A stretch of 33,901 bases of DNA from an uncultured bacterium (GCA_902799955.1 CADCCQ010000026.1:1-33901), one strand, 5' to 3'. Numbered from the stretch's first letter, positions 1 to 9,037 are shown. Translations and numbers: made by a program. The notes: generated from the sequence alone by a model not told the origin.

Positions 1-2
1 CG

Positions 3-1115
3 GTCTATGGACCGCGGCAGTCTGGAAAGACAACACTTGTAAAGCAACTGTTTCCGAGTTTTGCCTATGCGAATCTGGAGCATCCAGCGGTACGAGATTT
101 GGCAGTGCGTGACCCTGAAGCTTTCTTCAGCCGCTATCCGGCACCTGTAATCATAGACGAAGTCCAGAGGGTCCCCGACCTTTTGAGTTACATCCAGGTC
201 AAGGTTGATGAGACGGGTAAGAACGGACAGTACATTCTCACTGGATCCCATCAACCGATGCTCAGAGAAAAGGTTTCTCAGTCGCTTGCGGGAAGGGTAG
301 CCATACTAACCTTGCTTCCGCTTTCAATTGATGAACTTGCTTCTGTCGGCAAAGTCTTTCCGATGGAAGAGATTGTTGTGAAGGGTTTTCTTCCTCGAGT
401 TCATGCTGGGCGGCTTTCGTCGTCTGAAGTATACGAGGACTACTACCGTACTTATGTGGAAAGGGATGTGCGTCAGTTGGTCATGGTCGAGAACCAGCAC
501 GCATTCGAGGTGTTCGTGAGGTTGCTTGCTGGGCGCATAGGGCAGCTTGTAAACTTCGAGAGCATGGCTGGGGATGTCGGCGTGTCTGCGCATACTCTCA
601 GAAAATGGCTGTCGGTTCTGGAGGCGAGCTACATTGTGTTCAGGCTGCAGCCATATTACGCCAATTTCGGCAAGCGTCTCGTCAAGACGCCAAAAGTGTA
701 TTTCACGGATGTGGGGCTGGCGGCGCATCTTCTGGGGATTGGCACGGGCGCGCAGGTTCTCAGAGATCCGCTTGTTGGCGGACTGTTCGAGAATCTGGTT
801 GTTGGCGAAGCTATGAAGTGGCGTAGCAATGGACGCCGCATTGAGGATTTCTACTTCTTCCGCGACAGCAACGGCCTGGAGGTTGACCTTGTGATGGAGG
901 TGGCGAGGCGTCTACATCTTGTCGAGATCAAGTGCGCCATGACGCCGAATCCATCGCTTGAGCGCGGAATCAGGCGCGTCGCGTCCATCACGGGGGCTCT
1001 CTCAAAGACAATTATATACAGAGGAGAGGGATTTCCTATCGCTGGTGGTGGCGAATATGCAAATTTCGGCAGACTGTCCATGTGTCTGGACGAACTTGCC
1101 GACAGGAAGGAATAA
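3..1115 (+). CDS. AAA-family ATPase with DUF4143 domain (5' end outside window)
   Basis: The reading frame is open from base 3, so the start codon lies upstream of the window. The first visible residues carry a Walker A motif, GPRQSGKTT (bases 9-35), and a Walker B-like segment VIIDEVQR follows near base 150. The middle contains a winged-helix-like region (SAHTLRKWLSVLEASYIV) and the C-terminal part has the DUF4143 signature, with KTPKVYFTDVGL and a late E-V-D...VEIKC segment resembling a PD-(D/E)xK nuclease fold. This layout is typical of a large bacterial and archaeal ATP-binding family that occurs in many copies per genome; the role of most members is unknown. GC content is lower than in the next gene, which suggests acquired DNA. 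A second member, on the opposite strand at 22977-24122, has the same domain order. The family assignment is secure; the function is not. Confidence 0.9.
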   Translation, partial: VYGPRQSGKTTLVKQLFPSFAYANLEHPAVRDLAVRDPEAFFSRYPAPVIIDEVQRVPDLLSYIQVKVDETGKNGQYILTGSHQPMLREKVSQSLAGRVAILTLLPLSIDELASVGKVFPMEEIVVKGFLPRVHAGRLSSSEVYEDYYRTYVERDVRQLVMVENQHAFEVFVRLLAGRIGQLVNFESMAGDVGVSAHTLRKWLSVLEASYIVFRLQPYYANFGKRLVKTPKVYFTDVGLAAHLLGIGTGAQVLRDPLVGGLFENLVVGEAMKWRSNGRRIEDFYFFRDSNGLEVDLVMEVARRLHLVEIKCAMTPNPSLERGIRRVASITGALSKTIIYRGEGFPIAGGGEYANFGRLSMCLDELADRKE

Positions 1116-1167
1116 CTTGCAAAGAAGATGAAGGATGCACGGGGGTTGAAATGCAGTGTTTCGTTGT

Positions 1168-1175
1168 GGTATAAT
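1168..1175 (+). promoter_or_regulatory. Extended -10 promoter, leaderless position
   Basis: TGGTATAAT (1167-1175) is an extended -10 element. Its last base is only 6 nt before the ATG at 1182, so a start site 6-8 nt downstream would give a leaderless or nearly leaderless mRNA. No clear -35 is visible and no Shine-Dalgarno sequence fits in the gap. Confidence 0.6.
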
Positions 1176-1181
1176 CTTCTC

Positions 1182-3662
1182 ATGAGAAAATCAGTTTGCA
1201 TATTCGCAGTCGCGGTGGCCATGGCGGCGGAAGCGGGCTCGGTCGAGGAGATCGTGTCAAGGCGCTCGCCCGCGCCGCAGCCCTACGCCTATGTGTCGGG
1301 CGGACGTGCGGAGGCGGCGCCAAAGGCGGCGGTGGACCCGATGGCGGGGTACGTCTGGGATTCGCCGAAGGCCACGGACAAGCTTCAGGTCTACGTGATG
1401 ACTCCGGCGCGCGCGACGGACAGGTCCAACAGCGGTTCGTTCGTGGGGCTCGACACCGCGTCGCGCGAGAGATGCGACATACGGGTGAACGGGACGGGGA
1501 CGATTCTCGTGGACTTCGGCGTGGAGCTTCCCGCATGGCTCGAGTTTGACAGCCCCGACCTCTCCGGCGACGTCACGTGCGCCGTGAGCGAATACAACGA
1601 GGTGTACAGCGCCAGGGGCAACAAGACGCGCACTCCGAGGAAGGTCGGCGAGAAGACGTACCGGCTCGTCCTGAACAAGGAGCTGTACGAGGGGCTCAGG
1701 TTCGCGTTCATCAACGTCAGGAAGTTCGACAGGCCATTCACCATCACGGCGATCCGCGCCGTCACGCAGGTGATGCCTGTGAACTACACGGGCGCGTTCT
1801 CGAGCGACAACCCGACGCTCGACCGAATCTGGTACGTCGCCGCGTGGGATGTCCGGGCGAACATACGCGAGGACTGCTTCGGCGCGATCCTGATGGACCG
1901 CGGCGACCGCCACTCCTGGACGGGCGACTCCTATCCCGCGCAGGCCGCGTCGCTCGTCGCGTTCTCCAACTACGACGCGGTGCTCAAGAACCTGCGCTAC
2001 ACCGAATGCCATCCCAACCGTATCGAGAGCTACGAGCTCTACTGGATCGAGAGCCTCATAGACTACTACATGTACTCCGGCGACGCGGAGGGGACTCGTT
2101 CGCTGATCCCGCAGGCGCTGAAGCGCCTCGACCATGCGCTCGAGATCGTGTACGACCCGAGGCGGCTCGGCTTCCTCGGCTGGGACGAGCGCACGGGAAT
2201 CGGCTTCGACCATCCGGACTGCCCTGAGAACAGGCGCGGCTACCAGATGCTGACCGTCGGCGCGCTGAAGCACTTCGCCGGCGTCCTAGACCGCCTTGGC
2301 GAGCGCGCGGCGGCGGAGAAGTACCGCACGGCCGCGAAGGACGTCACGGAGAGGCTGCTCTCCGACGGCAACTACCTCTCCCGCCTCGGAATGCACTCCT
2401 CGGCGGACGCGATAAACGCGGATCTCCTGCCCGACCTCTCCAGGCTCTACCACCGCGACCTCTCGGACAGGCTTCAGCGGCTCTCCTACTCTCCCTTCAA
2501 CCAGCACATGCTACTGAAGGCGATGTCCAAGGCAGGGCACTACGGCGACGCCTTCGCCTCCGTCGTCGACCTCTGGGGCGGACAGGTGGAGTACGGGGCG
2601 ACGTGCTTCCTCGAGGTGTATCGCCCGAGCTGGAACAAGATCGTCGGCGAGCTCGGCCCTCTCCCGTTCACACAGTGCGGACACACCAGCCTCGCCCACC
2701 CGTGGGGCGCGGGCGTCCTGCAGTGGCTGACGGAGGAGATGCTCGGCATAAAGCCCGTGGAGCCCGGCTTCTCGCGCTTCGTCGTGAAGCCTCACTTCGA
2801 AGGTCGCGCGACGCGCGTCTCCGGGCACGTTTCAACTCCGCACGGACGCGTCGAGGCGAGCTTCGATCTCAAGTCCGGGCGCCATTCCGTGGTCGTCCCG
2901 GAGGGGACCGTCGCAACCGTCGCGCTCCCCAAGGAGGGGATGCGCGTGAAGAGGTTCGTCCTCAGGGTGAACGACGGCAAGCGTGCGCAGCCCGTTCCGG
3001 CGCGCGAAGACGGCGACTTCGTGTGCCTCGACGAGCTTCCCGCGGGCAGGTACGACTTCACGGTCGAGTACGAAGGCGAACCCAGGAAGGCCCGCCGGGA
3101 GGAGTACGTCTACGCGGCGAAGTTCATCGGCGAGGACCGCGAGACGCACGGCGAATGGTACAGGAAGTACGGCAGGGACGGGTACTTCATCGTCTGCGGA
3201 GGCAAGGACAAGGGCGACCTCGCTGTTTTGCCGGACTATGTCGAGTCCGTCACGTTCGACACCGCCGGGCACGGCGTGGGGCGTCACCGCACGAACGGAA
3301 TAAAGCCGCTCGACCCGAGGGCGACGCTTCCTGTAAACCGCGACGGCAGCGGGCCTCGCGTCTTTGAATGCTACCATTCGGCCGGGCTCCAGATGTGCCC
3401 GGTGGACATCCGCCTGAAGTCGCCGCGCAAGTTCAGGGTCGCGCTGTACGTCGTGGACTGCTGGCAGGTCGGGCCGTTCCCGCGCGTGCTCAACTTTGAC
3501 GCGTACGACCTCGAGACGCTGAACCGCGTCGCCCCGTCGGTCCGCGTCGACGACTTCGCGGGCGGCGTGTACCTCATATTCGAATACGACCGCTCGCTTC
3601 GCATACGTGGCAACAACATACGCGGCGACAACGCGGTCATAAACGCCGTGTTCTTCGACTGA
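1182..3662 (+). CDS. Secreted GH78-like alpha-L-rhamnosidase family protein
   Basis: 826 aa. The ATG at 1182 is chosen over an upstream in-frame start at 1128 because it gives a signal peptide at once (MRKSVCIFAVAVAMAAEAGS) and sits just after a TATAAT box. Residues of about 60-220 form a beta-sandwich domain like the N-terminal domains of GH78 enzymes. The (alpha/alpha)6 catalytic region follows, with DRGDRHSWTGD near residue 238 (matching the family pattern ending in WTGD) and GATCFLEVYRPSW near 471, whose Glu is in the place of a GH78 catalytic residue. A short C-terminal beta domain (GIKPVEPGFSRFVVKPH) closes the GH78 unit. The last 190 residues or so form an extra domain (DGYFIVCGG, VALYVVDCW, NAVINAVFFD) often appended to PVC-group glycosidases. 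It probably removes rhamnose or a related sugar from polysaccharide outside the cytoplasm; substrate specificity cannot be read from the sequence. Confidence 0.8.
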   Translation: MRKSVCIFAVAVAMAAEAGSVEEIVSRRSPAPQPYAYVSGGRAEAAPKAAVDPMAGYVWDSPKATDKLQVYVMTPARATDRSNSGSFVGLDTASRERCDIRVNGTGTILVDFGVELPAWLEFDSPDLSGDVTCAVSEYNEVYSARGNKTRTPRKVGEKTYRLVLNKELYEGLRFAFINVRKFDRPFTITAIRAVTQVMPVNYTGAFSSDNPTLDRIWYVAAWDVRANIREDCFGAILMDRGDRHSWTGDSYPAQAASLVAFSNYDAVLKNLRYTECHPNRIESYELYWIESLIDYYMYSGDAEGTRSLIPQALKRLDHALEIVYDPRRLGFLGWDERTGIGFDHPDCPENRRGYQMLTVGALKHFAGVLDRLGERAAAEKYRTAAKDVTERLLSDGNYLSRLGMHSSADAINADLLPDLSRLYHRDLSDRLQRLSYSPFNQHMLLKAMSKAGHYGDAFASVVDLWGGQVEYGATCFLEVYRPSWNKIVGELGPLPFTQCGHTSLAHPWGAGVLQWLTEEMLGIKPVEPGFSRFVVKPHFEGRATRVSGHVSTPHGRVEASFDLKSGRHSVVVPEGTVATVALPKEGMRVKRFVLRVNDGKRAQPVPAREDGDFVCLDELPAGRYDFTVEYEGEPRKARREEYVYAAKFIGEDRETHGEWYRKYGRDGYFIVCGGKDKGDLAVLPDYVESVTFDTAGHGVGRHRTNGIKPLDPRATLPVNRDGSGPRVFECYHSAGLQMCPVDIRLKSPRKFRVALYVVDCWQVGPFPRVLNFDAYDLETLNRVAPSVRVDDFAGGVYLIFEYDRSLRIRGNNIRGDNAVINAVFFD

Positions 3663-3693
3663 CATGACACAAAGGAGAAAAGGAGAGACAGGA

Positions 3694-4833
3694 ATGAAGA
3701 AGATGAACATCAGGAATATCGTCGTCGCCGTCTGCGCGACAATCGCGTCCGCCGCGGCGTTTGGCGACGAAGGGGGATCGGCGAGGCCGATCAAGACCGG
3801 CGTGTACGCAGGTCGCGGCATAAGCGGCAACGGCGCGACGGAGTGGTTCCGCATAGTGAACCGCTCGCCCGACCTCGAGCTGAAGATCGTCGACTCCAAG
3901 ATGATACGCGACGGCGGGCTCGACGGACTGGACGTCTTCGTGATGCCGGGTGGCAGCTCCCCCGACATAAAGAAGGACCTCGGGACCAACGGAGTGGCGC
4001 GCCTCAGGGAGTTCATCTGGAACGGCGGCGGCTACTTCGGGACGTGCGCCGGATGCTGCCTCATGATGGAGGAGGCGCCCGACCCGTCACGCGGCATCGG
4101 CGTCATGCCGTTCTACAGGTCCGGCTCCAAGGGGCGCTTCCTCATCCCCGTGGAGCTCAACAAGGAAGGCGCGGAGGCGACCGGCCTCAAGACAGGCCTC
4201 TATTCCATACAGTACAGCCACGGCCCGATCCTCGAACCCAGCACCCAGCTCGTCGCGGGCGCGTCGTTCAAGGTGTTCGGCGTGAACCGCTCCGACTCCG
4301 GCAAGCACGGGAAGGGCCCTGAGATGTACGGCCGCGCCGCGATCGTCGGCGGCACCTTCGGCAAGGGGCGCGTCTTCGTGACGTCCGTGCATCCCGAGTT
4401 CTTCGAGAACTCCCGAGTGCTGGTGCGCGGCGGCTTCCGGTTCATCACCGGACGCGACATAGCGCTTCCCGTGCGCCAGCGCACCCCGCGCGCGTACACC
4501 GTGGGGTACTACAGCGTGTACCCCATCGGCGTGGAGACCGCGAAGACCATGCTCGCCATCGACGAGAACAAGGACATCGACCTCTTCCCGATCAACGACG
4601 AGGACATCAGGCGGGGGCTTCTCGACCACTGCGACGCGCTGTTCTTCCCTCATGCCTTCAAGGGCAGGCTCGACAGGGTGCCGCTCGGCATAGTGGAGCG
4701 CTTTGCGTCGCGCGGCGGATTCGTGCTGGGCTGGGGCGGCGGCGCGACGCGCTTCCCCGGCGGCTGCAAAGTGTACGACAACGCCGCCGCCGCGCTCTCC
4801 GCCCTCGCCGAGAGGGCGGCCGCCGCGAAGTGA
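3694..4833 (+). CDS. Exported class I glutamine amidotransferase-like protein (BPL_N type)
   Basis: 379 aa with a signal peptide (MKKMNIRNIVVAVCATIASAAAFG). The ATG at 3694 is preferred over 3664 because AAAGGAG/AGGAGAG lies just upstream and the signal sequence starts there. The core resembles the N-terminal domain of biotin-protein-ligase-like proteins, a class I GATase/DJ-1-like fold: VFVMPGGSSPD near residue 80, then a nucleophile elbow GGYFGTCAGCC near 112, where the first Cys is in the catalytic place, and VTSVHPEFF near 230 offering a histidine. A second half (YTVGYYSVYPIGVETAKTML, DALFFPHAF, GFVLGWGGG) looks like a second, degenerate copy of the fold. It follows the GH78-like gene by 31 nt and probably shares its transcript. 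The substrate is unknown; export argues against biotin ligation. Confidence 0.65.
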   Translation: MKKMNIRNIVVAVCATIASAAAFGDEGGSARPIKTGVYAGRGISGNGATEWFRIVNRSPDLELKIVDSKMIRDGGLDGLDVFVMPGGSSPDIKKDLGTNGVARLREFIWNGGGYFGTCAGCCLMMEEAPDPSRGIGVMPFYRSGSKGRFLIPVELNKEGAEATGLKTGLYSIQYSHGPILEPSTQLVAGASFKVFGVNRSDSGKHGKGPEMYGRAAIVGGTFGKGRVFVTSVHPEFFENSRVLVRGGFRFITGRDIALPVRQRTPRAYTVGYYSVYPIGVETAKTMLAIDENKDIDLFPINDEDIRRGLLDHCDALFFPHAFKGRLDRVPLGIVERFASRGGFVLGWGGGATRFPGGCKVYDNAAAALSALAERAAAAK

Positions 4834-4872
4834 CGAAATTAATCCCGCGCAGTATTTTTTGCCGCGATTTGT

Positions 4873-4880
4873 GGTATAAT
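4873..4880 (+). promoter_or_regulatory. Extended -10 promoter of cysS
   Basis: TGTGGTATAAT ends at 4880, 8 nt before the cysS ATG at 4889. As at 1168-1175, the spacing predicts a leaderless or very short-leader transcript. A T-rich stretch (4855-4860) lies where a weak -35 could be. Confidence 0.6.
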
Positions 4881-4888
4881 ATTGCGCC

Positions 4889-6292
4889 ATGAAAGTCTAC
4901 AACTCACTTTCGCGCCGGGTCGAGGAGCTCACGCCCCTCGCCGGCGGCGAGATACGGCTGTACACCTGCGGGCCGACGGTGTACAACTTCGCGCACATCG
5001 GCAACTTCAGGGCGTACTCGTTCGAGGACGTCCTGCGCCGCGTCATCCAGTTCAACGGGATGAAGATCCGCCAGGTGATGAACCTCACCGACGTCGACGA
5101 CAAGACCATACGCGGCGCCAACGCCGCGGGCGTGGCGCTCTGCGACTACACCAAGACCTACAAGGACGCGTTCTTCGCCGACCTCAAGACGCTCAACATC
5201 CAGCCCGCCGAGGTCTACCCGGCTGCGACCGACCACATCCCCGAGATGATCGCGCTCGTCGCCAAGCTCATGGAGAAGGGCGTCGCGTACCAGAGCGACG
5301 ACGGCTCGGTCTACTTCAAGGTGCGCGAGTTCCCCGGCTACGGAAAGCTCGCCCACATCGACTTCGACCACCAGCAGACCGGCGCAAGGTGCGCGGCCGA
5401 CGAGTACGACAAGGAGAACGTCGGCGACTTCGCGCTCTGGAAGGCGTGGGAGCCGAGCGACGGGCCCGTGGGCTGGGACTCCCCGTGGGGGCGCGGCCGC
5501 CCGGGCTGGCACATCGAGTGCTCCGCGATGTCGATGAAATATCTCGGCGCGACCTTCGACCTCCACACCGGCGGCATAGACAACCTCTTCCCGCATCACG
5601 AAAACGAGATCGCCCAGGCCGAGGCCGCGACGGGCAAGCCATTCGTGAAGACGTGGATGCACTGCGCCCACCTGAAGGTGAACGGCGAGAAGATGTCCAA
5701 GTCCGCGGGGAACTTCTTCACGCTCCGCGACCTGACCGAGAAGGGCTACACCGGTCGCGAGATCCGCTACGTCCTGATAAACGCGCACTACCGCACAGGG
5801 CTCAACTTCGCGTTCTCCGCGCTAGACGACGCGAGGAAGTCGCTCGCGCGCATCGACGAGTGCGTTGGCAGGGTCGAGGCCGCCGCGAAGGGCGCCTCCG
5901 CCGCGGGCGAGCCGCCGGAGTTCGCCGCGAAGTGCCTCGCGGACTTCACCGCCGCAGTCAACGACGACCTGAACCTGCCGTCCGCCTTCGCCGCGCTCTT
6001 CGACCTCGTGCGCCAGACGAACGCCCACCTCGCGGAGGTGTCGGACCCCGCCGCGCTCCTCTCCGTGTTCCGGAGAATGGACGAAGTCCTCGGCGTCGTG
6101 TTCTTCGGCAGGGCTGCCGCAGCGGAGGTCCCGCCGGAGGTGCAGGCGCTCGTGGACGCCCGGGCCGCGGCGAGGGCCGCGAAGAACTGGGCAGAGTCCG
6201 ACCGCCTCCGCGCGGAGATCGCCGCGGCCGGCTGGGTCGTGAAGGATTCCCGCGACGGGCAGTCACTCTCCCCCGCGGCGCAGAGCAGGTAA
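4889..6292 (+). CDS. cysS: Cysteine--tRNA ligase
   Basis: 467 aa, the normal length for bacterial CysRS. It charges tRNA-Cys with cysteine in the cytoplasm. Class I signatures are intact: CGPTVYNFAHIGNF at residues 27-40 contains the HIGH-like motif and the first zinc-ligand Cys. Further zinc-site residues are visible in WHIECSAM and GGIDNLFPHHENE, and EKMSKSAGNF near residue 267 is the KMSKS loop. The DALR-like anticodon-binding helical domain follows, and the protein ends in an Ala-rich helix with SDRLRAEIAAAGWVVKDSRDG, typical of the family. It starts 8 nt after a TATAAT box with no Shine-Dalgarno sequence, so it is probably translated from a nearly leaderless mRNA. The acyl-CoA synthetase begins 17 nt downstream, which suggests co-transcription. 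Confidence 0.97.
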   Translation: MKVYNSLSRRVEELTPLAGGEIRLYTCGPTVYNFAHIGNFRAYSFEDVLRRVIQFNGMKIRQVMNLTDVDDKTIRGANAAGVALCDYTKTYKDAFFADLKTLNIQPAEVYPAATDHIPEMIALVAKLMEKGVAYQSDDGSVYFKVREFPGYGKLAHIDFDHQQTGARCAADEYDKENVGDFALWKAWEPSDGPVGWDSPWGRGRPGWHIECSAMSMKYLGATFDLHTGGIDNLFPHHENEIAQAEAATGKPFVKTWMHCAHLKVNGEKMSKSAGNFFTLRDLTEKGYTGREIRYVLINAHYRTGLNFAFSALDDARKSLARIDECVGRVEAAAKGASAAGEPPEFAAKCLADFTAAVNDDLNLPSAFAALFDLVRQTNAHLAEVSDPAALLSVFRRMDEVLGVVFFGRAAAAEVPPEVQALVDARAAARAAKNWAESDRLRAEIAAAGWVVKDSRDGQSLSPAAQSR

Positions 6293-6309
6293 CTTCAGGA
6301 GATGGATTT

Positions 6310-8055
6310 ATGAGCGACAACGGAAACTTCAAGCTGACGGATCCCTTCGGCTCGGCGCCGACAAAGGGTCCTTTCTCGCAGAGCGTGTCCAGGGGCGTGC
6401 CATGGCACAACCTGCCTGTTACCAGGGAGTACACGCTCGGGCAGCTCCTCGACCAGACGATCGCGAGATGCGGCGAGAACGACGCCGTCGTCTACGCCGA
6501 CCGCGACTTCCGGCTTTCGTGGTACGAGTTCGGCGAGGAGGTCGACCGCCTCGCGCGCGGCCTCATGGCACTCGGCGTCAGGCACGGCGAGAAGATCGCC
6601 CTCTGGGCCACGAACGTCCCGCACTGGGTCGTCCTGATGTTCGCCGCCGCGAAGATCGGCGCCATCCTCCTGCCGCTCAACACCAACTACAAGGAGCGCG
6701 AGCTCGACTTCGCGCTCGGGCAGTCCGACGCGGAGAACATCTTCATAATCTCCGGCTTCCGCGACTGCGACTACGTGGAGGTTCTGAACAAGCTCGTCCC
6801 GGAGCTCAAGGTCTGCCCCAGGGACAGCCTCAAGTCCGCGAAGTACCCCCACCTGAAGCGCGTCATGTTCCTCGGCGGCGAGAAGCACCGCGGCATGTAC
6901 TCGCTCAACGAGGTGATGTCGCTCGCCGTCGAGACGCCGTGGGAGGACTACCTCGCGCGCCAGGCGGAATGCAGCGTCGACGACGTCGTGAACATGCAGT
7001 ACACCAGCGGCACGACCGGCTTCCCCAAGGGCGTACAGCTCACCCACCGCAACATAGCGAACGACGGCTTCTGGATCGGCGCGTGCCAGAACCTCTCGTC
7101 GCGCGACCGCGTGTGCATCCCCGTGCCGCTCTTCCACTGCTTCGGATGCGTCCTCGGCGTCATGAGCTGCGTCAACCACGGCTCTACGATGGTGTTCCTC
7201 GAGAAGTTCGACCCGGTGCAGGTGATGACCTCCATCGAGCGCGAGCGCTGCACGGCGACGTACGGCGTGCCGACGATGTACATCGCCATGCTCGACCACC
7301 CGCTCTTCACGAAGTTCGACTTCACGAGCCTCAGGACCGGCATCATGTCCGGCTCCGCGTGCCCGGTCCACAGGATGCAGCAGGTCTTCGACAGGATGTA
7401 CATGAAGGAGGTCTGCAACCCCTACGGCCTGACCGAGAGCGGCCCCGTGATGACGATGACGCGCTACTTCGAGCCGTCCATCGAGCGCAAGTGCCAGACA
7501 ATCGGCCAGGCGCTCCCCGGCGTCGAGGTCGCCATCATCAACCCCGACACGCAGGAGCTCGCGCCCATCGGCGTCGACGGCGAGATATGCTGCCGCGGCT
7601 TCAACACGATGAAGGGCTACTACAAGATGCCCGAGCAGACAGCGAAGTGCATCGACGAGCGCGGCTGGCTCCACTCCGGCGACATCGGCCGCATGGACGC
7701 CGACGGATACTACTACATCACCGGGCGGCTCAAGGACCTCATCATCCGCGGTGGCGAGAACATCTCCCCCAAGGAGGTCGAGGACTTCCTCGGCACCATG
7801 CCGGGCGTCAAGGACGTCGCCGTCGTCGGCTGCCCCTCGAAGAAGTACGGCGAGCAGCCCGCTGCGTTCATCATCCGCGCCGACGGCTCCGACATCTCCG
7901 AGCACGACGTGGCGGCGTTCTGCAAGGACCGCATCTCGTGGTTCAAGATCCCGAAGTACGTCCACTTCATGGACGTCTTCCCGATGACCGCCTCGCAGAA
8001 GATACAGAAGTACAAGCTCCGCGAGCTCGCCCACGAGCTCTGGCCGGACGCCTAG
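6310..8055 (+). CDS. AMP-dependent acyl-CoA synthetase (fatty-acid--CoA ligase type)
   Basis: 581 aa member of the ANL superfamily. It would activate a carboxylic acid, probably a fatty acid, to acyl-AMP and then acyl-CoA. The phosphate-binding loop YTSGTTGFPKG lies near residue 229, the A5-type motif YGLTESGP near 372, the hinge/A8 region GRLKDLIIRGGENISP near 471, and the C-terminal catalytic lysine in SQKIQKYKLRE near 564. The start at 6310 follows AGGAG at 6297-6301 with 8-nt spacing. The residues before the ANL core (DPFGSAPTKGPFSQSV) match acyl-CoA synthetases that start with a short leader segment. The gene lies between cysS and a 118-aa unknown gene on the same strand. Chain length of the substrate cannot be told from the sequence. 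Confidence 0.93.
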   Translation: MSDNGNFKLTDPFGSAPTKGPFSQSVSRGVPWHNLPVTREYTLGQLLDQTIARCGENDAVVYADRDFRLSWYEFGEEVDRLARGLMALGVRHGEKIALWATNVPHWVVLMFAAAKIGAILLPLNTNYKERELDFALGQSDAENIFIISGFRDCDYVEVLNKLVPELKVCPRDSLKSAKYPHLKRVMFLGGEKHRGMYSLNEVMSLAVETPWEDYLARQAECSVDDVVNMQYTSGTTGFPKGVQLTHRNIANDGFWIGACQNLSSRDRVCIPVPLFHCFGCVLGVMSCVNHGSTMVFLEKFDPVQVMTSIERERCTATYGVPTMYIAMLDHPLFTKFDFTSLRTGIMSGSACPVHRMQQVFDRMYMKEVCNPYGLTESGPVMTMTRYFEPSIERKCQTIGQALPGVEVAIINPDTQELAPIGVDGEICCRGFNTMKGYYKMPEQTAKCIDERGWLHSGDIGRMDADGYYYITGRLKDLIIRGGENISPKEVEDFLGTMPGVKDVAVVGCPSKKYGEQPAAFIIRADGSDISEHDVAAFCKDRISWFKIPKYVHFMDVFPMTASQKIQKYKLRELAHELWPDA

Positions 8056-8060
8056 GCGAA

Positions 8061-8417
8061 ATGGAGCACGTCACCGTCACCATCGACCGCGACGACCCTT
8101 CGCCCGTCGAGCTGAAGGGCTACATGGCGGTGCTGTTCGCCAGCCTTGACGAACGGCCCCGCCCGCTCCTGGTGAAGATGGACGTGCGCAACGACCGCCG
8201 CGCCAGGGTCTCCATCGACCTGAAGGAAGGCGAGCCGGTGTTCTGCATAGAGGGGCAGCGCCCCGCCAGGGCAGACTTCAGGGGCCGCTACATCGCCGAG
8301 CACAAGGTGCCGCTGGTCCTGCCGCGCTTCGGCACCTGCCGCCTCGTGATGGAGCCCGTCGACGACAACCGCGTCAAGGTGAGGAAGGCCACCATCCTCG
8401 ACCGCCTCTTCGCGTGA
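8061..8417 (+). CDS. Hypothetical protein, 118 aa
   Basis: A small, mostly beta-rich cytoplasmic-looking protein (MEHVTVTIDRDDPSP) with no signal peptide and no membrane segment. It starts 5 nt after the acyl-CoA synthetase stop and shares its high GC content, so it is probably the last gene of that transcript. The segment FCIEGQRPARADFRGRYIAEHKVPLVLPRFG is rich in basic residues. I recognise no family. It is the last GC-rich gene before the lower-GC accessory island, so the island boundary lies just after its stop. Confidence 0.7.
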   Translation: MEHVTVTIDRDDPSPVELKGYMAVLFASLDERPRPLLVKMDVRNDRRARVSIDLKEGEPVFCIEGQRPARADFRGRYIAEHKVPLVLPRFGTCRLVMEPVDDNRVKVRKATILDRLFA

Positions 8418-8423
8418 GCGCAT

Positions 8424-8474
8424 TCACTCGTCGAGTGCTTCCTTGCCTTTCACGATCATTCGGTCTTTGGTCAT
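8424..8474 (-). CDS. Possible 16-aa coupled mini-ORF
   Basis: The ATG overlaps the stop of the Sel1-like gene (ATGA, 8471-8474) and is preceded by AGGAG at about 6-nt spacing. It encodes MTKDRMIVKGKEALDE. The Shine-Dalgarno sequence and the ATGA coupling match the way the other genes of this operon are joined, so it may be translated, or it may be the remaining 5' end of a gene lost at the island boundary. Its short length keeps confidence low. Confidence 0.3.
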   Translation of the reverse strand: MTKDRMIVKGKEALDE

Positions 8475-9037
8475 TGTCCGCTCCTGAGTTCCATGGCTTC
8501 CTTCTCCAGCCTCTCGGCGCGGGGGAGGTCGCTGTTGCAGCAGGGGCACTTGCCGCATTTTAGACAGAGCGCAAGATTTTCCATGGCGACGGGCAGCTTC
8601 TGCGCGGCCGCCTTTTCCAGCCAGTAGCGTGAGAGCCGCCCGACCTTCAGCGCACCGAAGGGCTCCTGGTCGGGACAGTAGAGGCGGGCTAGGTAGTTCT
8701 GTGCGACGGCATGCCCGGACTTCGCCGCGAGTTTGAACCAGTACATCGCCAGATGCGGCTTGTCCATCCACTTATGCTCTGCCCGAACTTCGTCGGAATG
8801 CTCGTCCGACCAGTAGAATGCATGGCCGACATCCCCCTGCGTATCGACATTTCCTTGAAGCGCATTCCATATCTTGCGCATGAAGTCGCCGCCGCATTTA
8901 TGGTGCTCCTTCCACAACCCGAAAATGTCGAGCGTCTCCATAATCTCGACGTCTCCGTTTTCCTCGGCTTCGTCATAAAAATCCTCCAGGTCTCCGTAGA
9001 GGTCGAATACCTTTTCGTCCTTGACGTCCATTTTCAT
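8471..9037 (-). CDS. Sel1-like repeat protein
   Basis: 188 aa, last substantial gene of a leftward operon. The start (ATG at 9037) overlaps the stop of the HIRAN gene by ATGA and has AAGGAGG just upstream, inside the HIRAN coding sequence. Residues of about 90-160 contain two Sel1/TPR-like helical repeats (AMYWFKLAAKSGHAVAQNYLARLY and SRYWLEKAAAQKLPVAMENLALCL), with a third more degenerate one before them. Such repeats bind proteins or peptides. The C-terminus has a Cys cluster, CLKCGKCPCCNSD near residue 161, which could bind a metal. No signal peptide is present, so it is likely cytoplasmic. The acidic N-terminus (DLEDFYDEAEENGDVEIME) is unlike secreted Sel1 proteins. Its partner is unknown but may be one of the operon neighbours. 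Confidence 0.75.
   Translation of the reverse strand: MKMDVKDEKVFDLYGDLEDFYDEAEENGDVEIMETLDIFGLWKEHHKCGGDFMRKIWNALQGNVDTQGDVGHAFYWSDEHSDEVRAEHKWMDKPHLAMYWFKLAAKSGHAVAQNYLARLYCPDQEPFGALKVGRLSRYWLEKAAAQKLPVAMENLALCLKCGKCPCCNSDLPRAERLEKEAMELRSGQ

Noticed and set aside
1257..2273. Long open frames on the minus strand under the GH78-like gene and similar ones opposite cysS, the acyl-CoA synthetase and mraY
   Set aside because: They are antisense shadows common in GC-rich coding DNA: Arg/Val/Asp/His-rich translations, no ribosome-binding sites and no known domains, against well-recognised genes on the plus strand.
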